Below are positions 23,801 through 33,400 of a DNA stretch of 64,000 nt, in pieces. The stretch is from Odiellus spinosus (Eukaryota; Arthropoda; Arachnida; Opiliones; Phalangiidae), in assembly GCA_963920705.1 (NCBI GenBank), contig OY987227.1, forward strand, positions 23,151,434 to 23,215,433, in the 5' to 3' direction. Made by a program: the position numbers and the translations under genes. Positions within the stretch are counted from its first letter, which is position 1, and each line of letters opens with the position of its first letter. The notes under the pieces were generated by a model. That model worked only from the letters and a program-made list of their open reading frames with translations. It did no database searches and had not been told where the DNA came from.

Positions 23801-24964
23801 AAGTTATACAGAAAAACAAAAACAAAAAAAAAAAAAAAAAAAAAGATTTTTCGTGGTTACTACTGAATTGGCTGCCCTAATAATATTGCCTACGTGCCCT
23901 TTAGACTTTTCATAATTAACATTAATTGATTAACAACGAAATATAACGTCAAACATGATATTAAATTGAAGGGCAATTAAATAAAAGTGGTGCTAGGATT
24001 GTAAAAATGGTGCTAGGATTGTGAAAATGGTGCTACGTTTTGTGAAAATGGTGCTAGGATTGTGAAAAATGATACTACAATTGTCAAAAATGGTGCTACG
24101 ATTGTGAAAATAACGATCTATATATTGGTGTGCTTGGTTTTTATGTAAAATGATTTTCGACCTTATTCTCTCAATGTAAAATGTTACCAAAAATAATTGT
24201 CTAAAATAAGAGTGGATTTAATATAAATCCTGCCTCTAAGTGGGTTTATCAGTTTGACTACTTTGCGAGTTAAACCTACTTTTAAATTATAACGGTATTT
24301 AAATATTTTCGTTCGCGTAGTCTTTAAAATGTCCTTTTGCATTATTAGCTAGCAGCTTAAATATAGCTACAACTCAATTAAAACTTGTCCAAAGGCGCGT
24401 TTTCAATCAATATTGTGGGTAAAGAATCGAGCTTTCGGGTCAGAATGGAACCTTAATATCAAGCTTCGATTTAATCCACGTTTTTAGGATACAAATGTAT
24501 CTAAATAGATTTGAAACGTGGCTTAAACTAAGGCACAGAGCAGAAATTTCATGATGCTTCCCCTTACATTAAAATAAAACCTGGCATCGATTTTCGGAAG
24601 ATTTAAATTATACGCTTACCGCGTTTTTGGTCGTATTATTTACTAATTACTAATTTAAATTATTTAACGGTAGCTAGTGGAAGTTTTCTCGCATTTGGGA
24701 GGATACTTGTCGTTATGGCTGGGTTTTTCCGTTCTGACAATGTGGGAGATTGTGGAAAATTCGGCGTTGATATTCATAAAAGCTTGCAAGACCGCGTCTA
24801 CCGCTAGTCAAACGGACTTTGCGCCGGAATCGAACCAATTAGAAATGACAATCAAGCCTTCCCCAAGAAAACCGCGACCTCGTAGACGATCAGCTAACAC
24901 AGGGTGCCAGTTACCTCAGCCAGACATAATCAGCCGCCGAGATAGATACGATATGCAAAATTAA
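1..24964 (+). CDS. Degenerin/ENaC (pickpocket-like) sodium channel subunit, 5' end at window edge
   Basis: This is an amiloride-sensitive-type cation channel subunit of the plasma membrane. I assembled 11 exons with matching phases: <1-383, 457-532, 19839-19957, 20029-20150, 20206-20459, 20539-20653, 21137-21206, 21749-21803, 22557-22603, 22672-22747, 24674-24964. They total 1608 nt (535 codons plus stop), close to the family's usual length. Exon 1 carries transmembrane segment 1 (LLWVALFILCLGGFIYQAG) and the post-TM1 signature FPGVTICN. Exon 4 has GNCFTFN. Exons 6-7 hold the cysteine-rich extracellular domain (MCTQEC, CKCVSP, CRVPCE). Exon 11 has the pre-TM2/pore signature SHLGGYLSLWLGFSVLT with the G-x-S selectivity filter, then a basic cytoplasmic tail. 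The N-terminal His-Gly gating motif of the family reads Asn-Gly here (SSLNGIS). Exon 5 has two in-frame acceptors (20200 or 20206). Intron 2 is 19.3 kb and holds the satellite complex; the next longest intron is 1.9 kb. Family identity is firm; ligand and role are unknown. Confidence 0.92.
564..708. mobile_element. TATAAGCT-type MITE, copy 1
   Basis: Terminal inverted repeats: left TATAAGCTGCGTTCATACC, right the complement of TATAAGCTACGTTCACACC. The inside is rich in ATCGATT motifs and has no coding potential. It lies in ENaC intron 2. The flanking TA suggests a TA-type target, but this is not certain. Confidence 0.6.
809..905. mobile_element. TATAAGCT-type MITE, partial copy
   Basis: Begins CAAGCTACGGTCACACTAG, similar to the inverted repeats of the flanking copies, followed by the same ATCGATT-rich interior. 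I could not find a matching right end, so it is called a fragment. Confidence 0.4.
1108..1298. mobile_element. TATAAGCT-type MITE, copy 2
   Basis: Left end TATAAGCTACGTTCACACC, right end the complement of TATAGCTGCTTTCACAC. The homology extends inward through AAACCGTTT-like motifs on both sides (1161-1170 and 1261-1270), giving a foldback element. It sits in ENaC intron 2, 440 bp before the satellite complex. Confidence 0.6.
1740..1928. repeat. Degenerate 17-bp units at the left edge of the complex
   Basis: Imperfect copies of CAAGGGGTGTATTTTTT, best preserved at 1866-1904. The unit resembles both the 17/18-bp family (CAGGGGGTGTATTTTT) and the GGGGTGT core of the 22-bp family, so it may be related to the ancestor of both. 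It ends in CACCCCTTGTAAAA (1915-1928), a motif that recurs at block borders. Confidence 0.8.
1945..2622. repeat. 16-bp satellite, left arm (family A)
   Basis: About 42 tandem copies (estimated from length) of CTCAATCTCAATTTTT, itself a doubled CTCAAT plus a T run. From about 2372 the unit changes to CTCAATCCCAATTTTT, so two sub-blocks can be separated. The block ends in a small palindrome, TTCTCAATCTCAATTGAGAA. Confidence 0.97.
2623..2788. other. Non-repetitive spacer between 16-bp and 22-bp blocks
   Basis: About 165 bp with no tandem structure and no recognisable gene. It is the only clearly unique segment in the left arm. Confidence 0.7.
2789..4222. repeat. 22-bp satellite, left arm (family B)
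   Basis: The unit is GGGGTGTTTTATTTTC followed by six A. Copies before about 2940 are degenerate, as expected at a satellite edge. Variants cluster: GGAGTG copies at about 3190-3480 and GGGCG copies at about 3985-4040. Because 22 is not a multiple of 3 and the unit has no stop, all three + frames stay open for long stretches. Confidence 0.97.
4223..4608. repeat. 17/18-bp satellite, first left-arm block (family C)
   Basis: The unit is ACAGGGGGTGTATTTTT, with an 18-bp form carrying one more T. It starts at the junction TTTTATTTTTTCAGGGGG, which recurs at about 4862 and 5838. It returns to 22-bp units at about 4609. Confidence 0.95.
4609..4861. repeat. 22-bp satellite, second left-arm block
   Basis: About 11 copies of the 22-bp unit, including the same variant order (GGGCG, then GGGGTTTTTT, then CCAAAAA copies) that ends the first 22-bp block. 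It looks like a duplicated segment and not an independent expansion. Confidence 0.93.
4862..5318. repeat. 17/18-bp satellite, second left-arm block
   Basis: Tandem ACAGGGGGTGTATTTTT(T) units between two 22-bp blocks, entered through the same CAGGGGG junction as at 4223. Confidence 0.93.
5319..5837. repeat. 22-bp satellite, third left-arm block
   Basis: About 23 copies of the 22-bp unit ending in the same series of variants as the blocks that end at 4222 and 4861. Confidence 0.93.
5838..9995. repeat. 17/18-bp satellite, main left-arm block
   Basis: More than 4 kb of G-rich (+ strand) ACAGGGGGTGTATTTTT(T) units without 22-bp inserts. Each unit contains TACA-GGGGG-TGTA, a dyad around a G5 tract. 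Point variants (CAGCGGG, CAGAGGG, ACTTAGGG) recur in groups, showing nested duplication. Confidence 0.97.
9980..10007. repeat. Inversion centre of the satellite complex (hairpin)
   Basis: The strand of the 17/18-bp unit flips here. ACAGGGGGTGTA (9980-9991) pairs perfectly with TACACCCCCTGT (9996-10007) across a TTTT loop. Left of this point all units are G-rich on +; right of it all are C-rich on +. Confidence 0.95.
9996..16438. repeat. 17/18-bp satellite, right arm (reverse complement, family C')
   Basis: About 6.4 kb of TACACCCCCTGTAAAAA(A) units, the reverse complement of the left-arm family. It contains no 22-bp inserts, unlike the left arm. Longer duplications with shared rare variants are visible, such as 11585-12000 repeated at 12545-12960, 15061-15240 at about 15490-15670, and about 15710-16010 at about 16058-16358. 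Confidence 0.97.
16439..17395. repeat. 22-bp satellite, right arm (reverse complement, family B')
   Basis: Reverse-complement 22-bp units (ACACCCCTTTTTTGAAAAT...). From about 17010 outward the copies are a distinct variant with CACTCC and TTTTTTCAAAAT, that is GGAGTG with ATTTTG on the other strand. The left arm also has GGAGTG copies in its outer part, but with ATTTTC. Confidence 0.96.
17396..17451. other. Border segment between 22-bp and 16-bp blocks, right arm
   Basis: Short AT-rich link with CACCCCTTGTAAAA at its left edge, TTTTACAGGGTGTGTATTT in the middle and TTTTACAAGGATGG at its right edge. These are versions of the border motif also seen at 1915-1928 and 19029-19043. Confidence 0.7.
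17452..19003. repeat. 16-bp satellite, right arm (reverse complement, family A')
   Basis: About 97 copies (estimated from length) of GAGATTGAGAAAAATG. The left-arm unit read on the other strand is GAGATTGAGAAAAATT, so the arms differ by one fixed base. Variant clusters occur (AAAAGTGG at about 17630-17700 and 17815-17870; AATAATGG at about 18648-18700), and one copy near 18378 lacks an A. Confidence 0.97.
19046..19335. repeat. 20-bp satellite at the right edge (family D)
   Basis: About 14 nearly identical copies of GTTCGTTCGTTGAAATTTTT, a GTTC/GTTG micro-repeat followed by a T5 run. It has no counterpart on the left side. It is bordered by TTACAAGGGGGGG (19030-19043) and ACCCCTTGTTT (19340-19350). 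Confidence 0.97.
19360..19639. mobile_element. Palindromic MITE abutting the satellite complex
   Basis: The ends are inverted repeats of about 35 bp beginning AAGGAGGATCAGAGAAGGAG. ATATTGTC flanks both sides (19352-19359 and 19640-19647), an 8-bp target duplication if the right end is taken at 19639. Further inside, GGTAAACTGTTGTC pairs with GACAACATTTTACC, so most of the 280 bp can fold back. There is no transposase. The 8-bp duplication points to a hAT-like source (inference). It lies only 10 bp beyond the last border motif of the array. Confidence 0.8.
20863..20897. repeat. AT microsatellite followed by a T run
   Basis: Alternating TA, then a run of about 17 T, in ENaC intron 6. Ordinary simple sequence. 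Confidence 0.8.
22072..22395. mobile_element. 324-bp foldback MITE in ENaC intron 8
   Basis: Inverted repeats of about 65 bp start CAGAAGCCGATGAAACCC and end with its complement. GGAGAAT occurs directly outside both ends (22065-22071 and 22396-22402), a 7-bp target duplication. The inside has no transposase reading frame. The CAG...CTG ends and the duplication length suggest a hAT-like or related non-autonomous element. Confidence 0.8.
23820..23845. repeat. Poly-A tract
   Basis: An A run of about 20 within ENaC intron 10; it could mark the tail of an old retroelement insertion, but no element body is recognisable. Confidence 0.6.
23988..24107. repeat. Imperfect 19-21-bp tandem repeat
   Basis: Six copies of a unit like GTGGTGCTAGGATTGTGAAA in ENaC intron 10, with small length changes between copies. 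Confidence 0.85.
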
Positions 24965-24976
24965 TATTTAAAAGAA

Positions 24977-24982
24977 AATAAA
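24977..24982 (+). terminator. Poly(A) signal of the ENaC gene
   Basis: AATAAA 13 bases after the stop codon; a second AATAAA at 25013-25018. Either would give a very short 3' UTR. Confidence 0.6.
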
Positions 24983-25023
24983 AAAAAATTATGTAATCCC
25001 AGTTTCTTTTCTAATAAAAGTTT

Positions 25024-25029
25024 TTTATT
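25024..25029 (-). terminator. Candidate poly(A) signal of the calsequestrin-like gene
   Basis: TTTATT on +, that is AATAAA on -, 78 bp past the stop codon of the - strand gene. It is only 6 bp from the AATAAA of the convergent ENaC gene at 25013, so the two 3' ends probably overlap. Confidence 0.5.
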
Positions 25030-25106
25030 TGAACTCCATTAATTAAGTTAAGCGATAATATTTATCAATTTTAAAAGTTAATTACATTAATACGACGAGA
25101 TGGTTT

Positions 25107-28100
25107 TTAGAGTTCCGTATTGACGGGGGCTTTCGTGGCTTGTCTGGAGGCTTCATCGATGATAGGTTTCGGCTTGACAGACACCTCGACGGGTGTCGAG
25201 GACACGGTGGGATGAATTTCGTCACCAGTCACTTCGCATACCCACGATCCGTCATCCCGACCAGAAGTAGCGCCGCTAACCCGGATACTGCAGTCGCCCA
25301 TCGAAGTATCACCGACCCAAGTAAGATGAGGTAGACGATCCAAGTTGAATCCGATATTTTTTCCGTTATGAAGCCACAAACAATCTCCGACGATGTTTTG
25401 AACGATGCAGTCCAATTCGAAGGTAGAGGCTTCTTCCACTTCAACTGCTTTTGGTGAACGGATCAGAGTCTGCGCGTCTATAGAAAAACAAATATTTAAA
25501 CATTTTCCACCGTGTACCGTACCGCTTCCTTTCCGCTCCATCCTCGTAATTACATCCATAAGCGTTAACTAGTACTTAGCAACCCAATCGAATCATAGTT
25601 ATCCCAATTTCGCACTGTTTGGGACTATTACCGTGAGATTTCTGTAAGAGAAGAGTGCTGTCAACTACGCTCGATAGCCATTCTTTAATTAAAGCGACGT
25701 TTTGAATATCCGCTTGCTTGTTAGCAGTCATATTCAGAAGTTGACTGCTAAACCAGGCACTCTTGTTCTGAGAGAAAATACCAATCATTAGTCTGAAGAG
25801 TTTTTAAAGATATAAATTCAAGGATGAATAGTTACTGTTGCAAATTCAATTACTCCCATTGCTGGCAAGATTCTTGGCATGCCGTAGGTTTTACTCAGGT
25901 AATCTTTCATCTAAAATAAATATCAGTTCAATTTACACGATACGGAAGAGTATATTTTCTTCCGTAACGTTACCATGGTTACAATTGGGAAGACCTCGGA
26001 GTCTATCCAAATGACGTTCAGGCTTTCGTATTTATTATCAGTGCTGTTTCGAACGACCTTGGTCAAAAGACGATTGAAATACCCACCGACAGACGATGCT
26101 TTCGCCCCAATGGCGATTACGGTATTCGCGGATAAGTTCAGGGCCTGGATGTACATGAAAAACAAAATTTATTTTCCGAAATTTAAGTTAACCTTTAACT
26201 TTTATTTACCAGAGTGTCCTCTAGATTTTCTTCAGTTAGATACAAAAAGGCGCTGACTCCATTCTGTTTTACAAAATTTTCGATATCCAAAGCACTGGCC
26301 GGCTAATTTGTTAAACGAATGGTTAGAAATAGGCGTGGATGAGTTGGATAACCTCAAATATTGGTTCCTCTCCAGAAACCGTGTTAGAATTGTTACTAAT
26401 AATAGTTAATTAAAACTTGCGTTAATCGGACAAGGAATGCCTATTTTCTGAGATGATTTGTATAGCGAAATTTGTCCAACAGTGTCTAATTTCAAGTGTT
26501 TAGCTACGAGGCGATCGAAAACGACGTAGAACGGAAAATCGGGGGCAAGGTTCTTTGCCGCGGTTTCGTACGCTTGGTAATCTCCAGTTCCGAGAACGAA
26601 GAAACCGACCAATCGAGTTTGTTGAACGGCATCAAACGCTAGTTTATCTAACTTGCCGGCAATTACTTTGAGAGGATTGGTCTTTATCTGAAAATGCATG
26701 GATTTAATCTTTGACTTTGAGTAAAGAAAAAGCTCGTGGAGAAACTCTACTTCTTAAAATACGGCTCGCATCTTCCAACACGCTTTGGCTGGCTAGCTAG
26801 CTTACCGTACTATTTTTTAACTACTTAGAAGAAACGTTACCTTTTTTATGTAAGACACTAGATTAGTCAGGTCCCGTTTTCCTCTGTAGGTGTAGCGTTT
26901 TCCATCGACAAACACGTGAATACCAAAGAATTTGTACAGTGCTACGCAAAATATTTAGTTAAGGATTTAGTTTTCAATAGGCCTTATTATAAAATAATCT
27001 TGGAAACGAATAAAAGAGCCGTTAAAAAGCACCCGTTTGTATTGAAGATGGTCCCTTTTTTCAAGGCTGGTACAAAGTGTAGGATTTTCTATACTTTCTC
27101 CAACCTTGAAACTAATAAAAAGAGCCGTTAAATAGAACCAGTTTATACGGAAGATGGTACATTTTTTCAAGGTTGAGACGTAGTCAGAATTTATGTTATC
27201 GTCTATTAATTAGGCGGATGTATTTCATTATACTTCAGCGGCACATACTACGTAACCAAAGGGACATGTCCCTTTGACTATTTTCATTTTACTGGTTCCC
27301 GCAAAAGTCTTTCAGAAAGTTAAGGTGACAATTTTTTTTTTTTTTTTTTTTTTACTGTTCACGCGTATTAGATGCAGCTGAAAGATCACAAATTATCCCA
27401 GAAAAGTAATTATCACCCACTAGCGTAATGCTATCAGATAATTTGAACAATTACGTCAAAGACAGCTAACCAGGCTTGAATTACATAGGAAAGTCAAAAC
27501 GGTGCCCTGATCACCTGTTTAATTCACGTAGCTATGACAGAATCAAGTCGGGAGTTAAATATAAATATATAGGTAGCTTTAATGTGCTTCTCTATATTGA
27601 CTTTTGAGCAGTTTCCCAATTACAACTTTTTTAACAAAAGTAGCTAAACTCGCCTATTCAAACTCTACCCAAGTAGATTTCACTATGAAGCGTAACAATT
27701 AAGACAAATATTAAACATTATTACTAAAAACAGCTAAAAGAAGGTACACATAGATTGACATACAAAAATACCGGAATTATACCATGAACGTTAAGGATTG
27801 TATAAGCTTTTAATCTTGAATGCTTTGGTAGCGCAAGGGATTTGGCGTTATTCCAAATTTTACTTACTAGTGTTTAAAAGACTGGAGTTCTTGACCTTAA
27901 CGCTAATGACGGAAACGTTGTCAACGGCAAGTAACTGGGCCAAAACTTCCGCGAAATCAACTTTCCCTTCGGTTTTAGAACAGGCGCACTCGGTGGCATT
28001 TGTATTACCGTCTTCCACAAGGACGACACTGGTTCCAAGAGCCACGGCAGCGGTCACTTCGCCTATATCTTCCTCAGTGAAATGCTTGACCCGACTAGCC

Positions 28101-28225
28101 CCGTCGTGGCTCGGCGTCTTCAGGAAGTTAAGAAGCGAAGCGCGACTTAAACCGCTTAAATACAACACCATACAACATAACGCTACCTTAGAAACGTTGT
28201 TAGTAGACATTTTTGCGAAATACAT
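25107..28225 (-). CDS. Calsequestrin-like protein with a C-terminal immunoglobulin domain
   Basis: Eight exons on - with consistent phases: 27868-28225, 26841-26941, 26421-26687, 26210-26302, 25974-26144, 25836-25910, 25632-25767, 25107-25477. From the ATG at 28210 this gives 518 residues; an ATG at 28225 would add 5. A signal peptide follows (KVALCCMVLYLSGLSRA). The next part aligns by eye with the three thioredoxin folds of calsequestrin, the Ca-binding protein of the sarcoplasmic reticulum: RLVGFF and FPFYVVFD in domain 2, LNVIWIDSEVFPI in domain 3, then MGVIEF...SAWF. Two things differ. The protein is not strongly acidic, and the Asp/Glu-rich tail is replaced by an Ig domain (FELDCIVQ, CLWLHNGK, DDGSWVCEV, with an extra cysteine pair as in nephrin-like Ig domains). 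Ca storage is therefore doubtful; a secreted or ER-lumen role is inferred. The intron between exons 3 and 4 needs a GC-AG donor. Confidence 0.85.
26999..27190 (+). repeat. Dispersed dimeric repeat, copy 1
   Basis: Two related units of about 100 bp, each with a core like GAGCCGTTAAA...TTTTTTCAAGG. It lies in intron 1 of the calsequestrin-like gene. The same dimer, inverted, follows the peroxidase gene at 33540-33738. Confidence 0.75.
27332..27353. repeat. Poly-T tract
   Basis: A run of about 22 T on + (A on -) in intron 1 of the calsequestrin-like gene. Confidence 0.8.
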
Positions 28226-29445
28226 TCAATGCCAAGAGCGAATCCTCAAAAGAATCTGAATCTCAGTAAACACTCGAAGTGTAACGAATATTCAGGATCT
28301 TATCTAAGAAATCTTGTAAAAATAAATTTTAAAAAATATATAAAAAAAATTTGGCTGATAAGTAAGGTCTCAGCTAAAGGTACTCGTCTAGCAAAAAAAC
28401 AAGACTCAGATAAGATTTTCCAGGATTTTTTATATCTACTGCTACGACACCACGCTATGACGTCACATACGGTGCCGCTCGTCGCGATCAATGGAATTGA
28501 AAGCATTGTTCATAATTATCAGTCAATCGTTATCTCTAGTGTTTGAAACAATCGCGTTCATGACTTTTTAACACTGAACAAAAATAATTTCGTTAATGCC
28601 TCTATCTAAAAAAAAGTGATTGTAAAATACATTTTATTAGGTTATATTCCATTAGGTTGCGCAATGCAGTGGGTGTGGAAAGATTACGTTTAATTTACCT
28701 TGAAAAAAATACGTCTTAGTATTTTTTGCAAGACATTTTGACACTAACCCCAACTGGAAATGTGACAAAAGTTCCTATAAATGGCATATGATCCTGAACT
28801 TGATAACGCACTTGATTAGGTCTTACATAGCCATACTTATGAGGTCAATATTGGTTTTAATATTTTTTCCATATTCTTATTTACACACGAGAACTATTAC
28901 ACAAGTGATGACCCAAACAAGTTAAAGGGAATACAACCTTAAAGGCGTTCTTTAGAAAATATCATTTTAAGTTTACGGTTGATCACATTAGCAATTAACC
29001 ACAAACTATCGCCAAGAGTAGTACATAGAATGGAGAGGGTAGCAACCATTTCCACCTTCTAGGGATAGAATAAAACTGAGGGGGTCTTTTTTTTCCTTTT
29101 GGGTATATGATACTTTGATTGTAATTATATATAGTTTTGTATTCTTGAATAACAAGGACTTATAATATCAATAACTCTATACTATATTTAATTGTATTAC
29201 AATTAAAATTTTCCCTATGATAATTTTATTAATCTTTAGTTTTAGGGTATCAAGTAGGCCTATATTATTGGATAACTACTTTAGGAATGCCCAACTTGGC
29301 TGAAAGCTTTTTAATAAAGAAACTCATTTAATTGAGAAAAGCCCAAAAAACCAATAATGCACTTTCAACATGTAGCGGATAAAGCCCGGCACGTCATTGC
29401 GAGTTCGAAATCCTACCTACAACAAGTTCCTTGAATAAGAGGTAG
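28226..29445. other. Intergenic DNA upstream of the calsequestrin-like gene
   Basis: AT-rich sequence between the start of the - strand calsequestrin-like gene and the + strand peroxidase, so both promoters should lie here or just beyond. Apart from the TGACGTCA site at 28458-28465 I see no gene or strong element. Confidence 0.5.
28458..28465. promoter_or_regulatory. CRE-type palindrome TGACGTCA
   Basis: A perfect cAMP-response-element octamer about 235 bp upstream of the calsequestrin-like start codon, in a promoter-like position. Function is inferred from the motif only; a second copy occurs at 48384-48391. Confidence 0.4.
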
Positions 29446-30077
29446 GGTTATTCCATCTCAAATACGGATTTTTCATGAAACTTTTGTCTAGGGTCCATTA
29501 CCATCTGTAATGAAGAGACTCCGGAAGTTTAGCGAATTTAAATTGAAAATTTTTAAAGTTATGATTTTTTAAAGTTTTTGACCCATTTTCCAATCTTTAT
29601 TCAATCAATAGTGGTTCCTGTGAAACCAAATTTTGGGGTTTATTCTAAATGTATACGTAGGTGATTTCCTAAAAATTTCACTAAAATTGGAGGTGGACCT
29701 TTTTGTGAATTAATTGTTAATTGCCACCCCCATAATTAGCGCTTAACTCCAAAACTTGAGTGTATAGAGCTAAACGGATTTCAAATTCAGACTCGGGACA
29801 AGTTTTTCGCTAGGGTTAACCAATTTCAGATTTTTAAAAATAATATCGGCCAAGATATATAATTAAATGTGAGTCAAATAAGCACAGAAACCACAATTGA
29901 TTGGATAAAGATTGGAAAATGGGCCAAAAAAATTTCAAAAATCATAACTTTAAAAATTTTCAATTTAAAGTCGCTAATCTTCAGGAATCTTCATTACAGA
30001 TGGTAAATGGACCCTAGAAAAACGTTTCATGAAAAATCCGTAATTTTCGACCAGCATGGATTTGAGATGGAATGACC
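29446..30077. mobile_element. 632-bp foldback element with long inverted repeats
   Basis: Imperfect inverted repeats of roughly 180 bp: ATTCCATCTCAAAT, GGATTTTTCATGAAAC, CTAGGGTCCATT and AAATTGAAAATTTTTAAAG occur left and are mirrored right. AGGTAG flanks both ends (29440-29445 and 30078-30083), a possible 6-bp target duplication. The loop has no coding frame. The superfamily is not assignable by eye. Confidence 0.75.
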
Positions 30078-30460
30078 AGGTAGGCTCTTATCATTTCCTT
30101 GTTTGTAGTTGGTTGAAAGTCACGCGTAAAATCCAATTAGAATTAACACGGTCATTCGTGGCGTTTGAATATATTGTAACTATGTTATATACTATCTAAT
30201 CGAACAATGGGAAACGAATACGTGCAGGGGTTTTAAATATGAATTATTTATAAGTATTTCCAATCGTCCCGATACAAACGACTGTAGTCAGAATAGCTAA
30301 AAGGTATAAACCTTTCCCCGACTGGAAATTTCAGTATTTTTCTCATATAACTGAGCGAGAAATATGCGCAACTCTCTGGTGATCATCGCCATAATCTGGT
30401 AACTGAAGCCTCACCTTAAACAAGAGTATCCGAAACTAGTAACCGATCCTATATTTTCAG

Positions 30461-33400
30461 CTACTTCCGGGTTCATGTGGCTCTGGCTCAATGTCCGTTC
30501 GGCGGTGGAAAGACAAGTCATAGTGAAGATTTCCAAGAAAAGTCTGTTTCTAGTTTTCCCCGAGTTTTTCCGAGTAGCTATTTGAGCGAAAGATTCATTT
30601 CGTAGCGACCATCACATCCGTGAAAGACAAGTAAACGAATATCAGGGATTCGAAAATTACCCGAAATCGGATAGGTCGAGCAGCGAGATAAACGCTTGTT
30701 TTATCACTTACTGCAACCCTTTCGAGAAATATCGTTCGTATAATGGCTCGTGCAATAACTTGGACCACCCATGTTGGGGTCAACGGTTAAGTACTCACAA
30801 TCGCCTGCTTCCTCCGGATTATGGAAAAGGTATATTGTTGAAAAATGCGACTTAAATTCTTCTAAAGTTTCTTTGTGTTTCAGGATTTAATAGGTTCAGA
30901 GAAGCTATCCCTGGAACGCCACCCTTACCAAACTCTAGGTTAGTGAGTCGAACGGTTCACCGTCACACGCCGATTGACTCTAACAGTCGTTCGCACCTAT
31001 ATGTCGGTTGGGGACAGTTCATAGATCACGATTTCGCCAATACGGCTTTGGCTTCCAGTAGTAAGTATATAAAGAAAATAGGGTGCTAGACGAAACTATA
31101 CCTCGCCTTAAATTCGCATCTCCAAAAAAGGGAACAATTCCATATGCAATGGAATTTATATCCCTAGTGGAGACGAGTTCTTTGAGAGTCCCGGATGTAT
31201 GACTTATTTTCCATCTCATGGTAAGCTTGTAGACCACCCGCTTTATGACCTAATTATAGAATTCATGAATTAATCTATAGAGGTCTTGTGCGGAGAACAA
31301 ACTTTACCAAAAGGAGTTACATGCGGTTGTATTCCTTGTTTGAATGGACAGGCCCAGCAGATTAACACCGAAACGTCCTTTATCGACGCTTCCTCCATCT
31401 ATGGTTTAACTGAGGAATCAGCCATGGAATTAAGAGAACCCGGAAGTAATGAACCGAAGAATGTATATTTGAACGGTGGTGTTTAAAGCTACGTGCCCAC
31501 TGTTGGTGTACAGCCAAAAAACTGTTAAAAAACACTCACACTAAAAGTGATTTCTTCAACTGTCTTATTATCTCTTGTCTAGCCGCTTATCTACGAGTGG
31601 GCCAATATAACTTACCACCGCGTTCGAACCACTCAGCACCGTTCAAATGCGAATCTCACGACTGTTTGGACAATAGGTGCTTTCAAATGGGAGAAATGTT
31701 AAACAATCAAAACGTTTTCATGGTCGCCCTACAAACGCTATTCATTCGGGAACATAACCGAATAGTAGACGAAATGCGCTCTTACATAGACGACATTGAA
31801 ACTCTCTACCAAGAAGTCAGGAGGATCGTTGGAGCAATGATGCAAAATATAGTTTACAACGAACAGCTTTCCGTCGTTTTGGGGGAATGTCGCAGTCCCG
31901 AGCTTCGAGTGAGTTTGATATAGAGGGGTTCAGCTTTTTCGAAATAAAAATATGCTTTGTCATCCCCGCCAAAGATCCCTTCTCCGCCTCGGTACTTGTA
32001 CGACGCTACTTTAAACCCGCAGACTCTAGTCGAATGCGTGACCAGCGCCTGCCGGTACGGACACTCGGAGATGCAAGGATTTGCTCGTCTGTTTCAGCGA
32101 CCAATATACGAATCTGTCCCTTTAGCCCGATTGTTCTCGTTGGACCTCTTCTGTCGGAACGACTCATTGGAGTTAATTCTCGGAGGATCGATTGACCAAC
32201 GAGGAGGACAATTCGACCAATATTTTTCGTACCAGGCAACTAATCGTATGAGCACTCCATTTTGGAAAACTTACATCGACCTCGCCGCGTATGACATCGA
32301 AAGAGGTCGAGACCACGGATTGCCCTCTTACACTGCCATGAGGGAGTTTTGCGGTCTTTCGGTACCAACTACCTACGAAGAATTAAGGGAACTGATGCCA
32401 GCGGAAGTCGTTGATAAATTCCGAAGTCTATACGGGTAAGGAGACGCTAATATGCGAATAACATATAGCTGCCAAAATTCTTAAGATTTTATCACCAACA
32501 GCGAAGACGGATTAAATAATATAGACTTGATGAGTGCTTCAGTTAGCGAATATCGTGATTCGAATTGTAACGCCGCTGTTGGCCCCACGTACGCTTGCAT
32601 CCTCACGGAGCATTTTCGACGCCTTAAAAGGGGAGACCGTTTCTGGTTCGAAAACGAAGGATTTCCTGGCTCGTTCACTCGAGGTATATCCTAAGAACGT
32701 GAAAAGGGTCACCCACCTAACTACTAGATGGAACAGAGGTTAATTACTCTCAGCTCTCTGAGCTAACAATTATTTATGACGTTTAGGAGACCGCGTTTAA
32801 GCAGTAGCAGAAGTAAATATTTTTGCGATCTTGGTGGTCATTGTGGATAAATTCACGAGGCCGACTTTATAATTGGTTGGTAATAACTAAATTCTTATTC
32901 GGGCTTTAGAGGTTATATTACGACGGGGCAGGCCCCAGGGTGAAAAATAAAAAATACCACACTGCTCCCGGAGCAATACATCCGAGAGGTTCCAGGGCAA
33001 TCGGACCAGCCCAAAGAAAAATACCATTAGATAATCATGATCAAATTATTGAGGTGGGAACTTGTTTCTTAGGTACAAAAGAGAGCTTCTACTAGTTAAA
33101 GGTAGTATGAAGCTCTGGCCCAACATGGGTGATAAAATTTCACATTCCTGTCAATACGCCTAACAAATGTTCTCTAAAATGGGCAAAAGCTACTTTGGGA
33201 AACAAGATGACTATTTTTCGTTATAATTTTTACTCCCTTTAAATTAGGGCTTACCTACTTATATATTTACTTCTGGACATAGCAAGAAAATTTGAGTTCT
33301 AAAAAAGTTCCATCTGGTGGTGGGTGCCATCATGCATCCCTAGGATTACCCGTTCGAAAAAAAAAAAAAAATTAAATTATATTTTCAGATCAAATCCAAG

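Noticed and set aside
29361-29415. GAGTTCGAAATCC resembling a tRNA B box, with a weak A box upstream
   Set aside because: No cloverleaf can be drawn with a proper anticodon arm; at most a decayed tRNA-derived repeat.
30523-30592. Frameshift in the peroxidase gene
   Set aside because: The frame change is explained by a short intron with matching phases, like many other 55-80-bp introns here.
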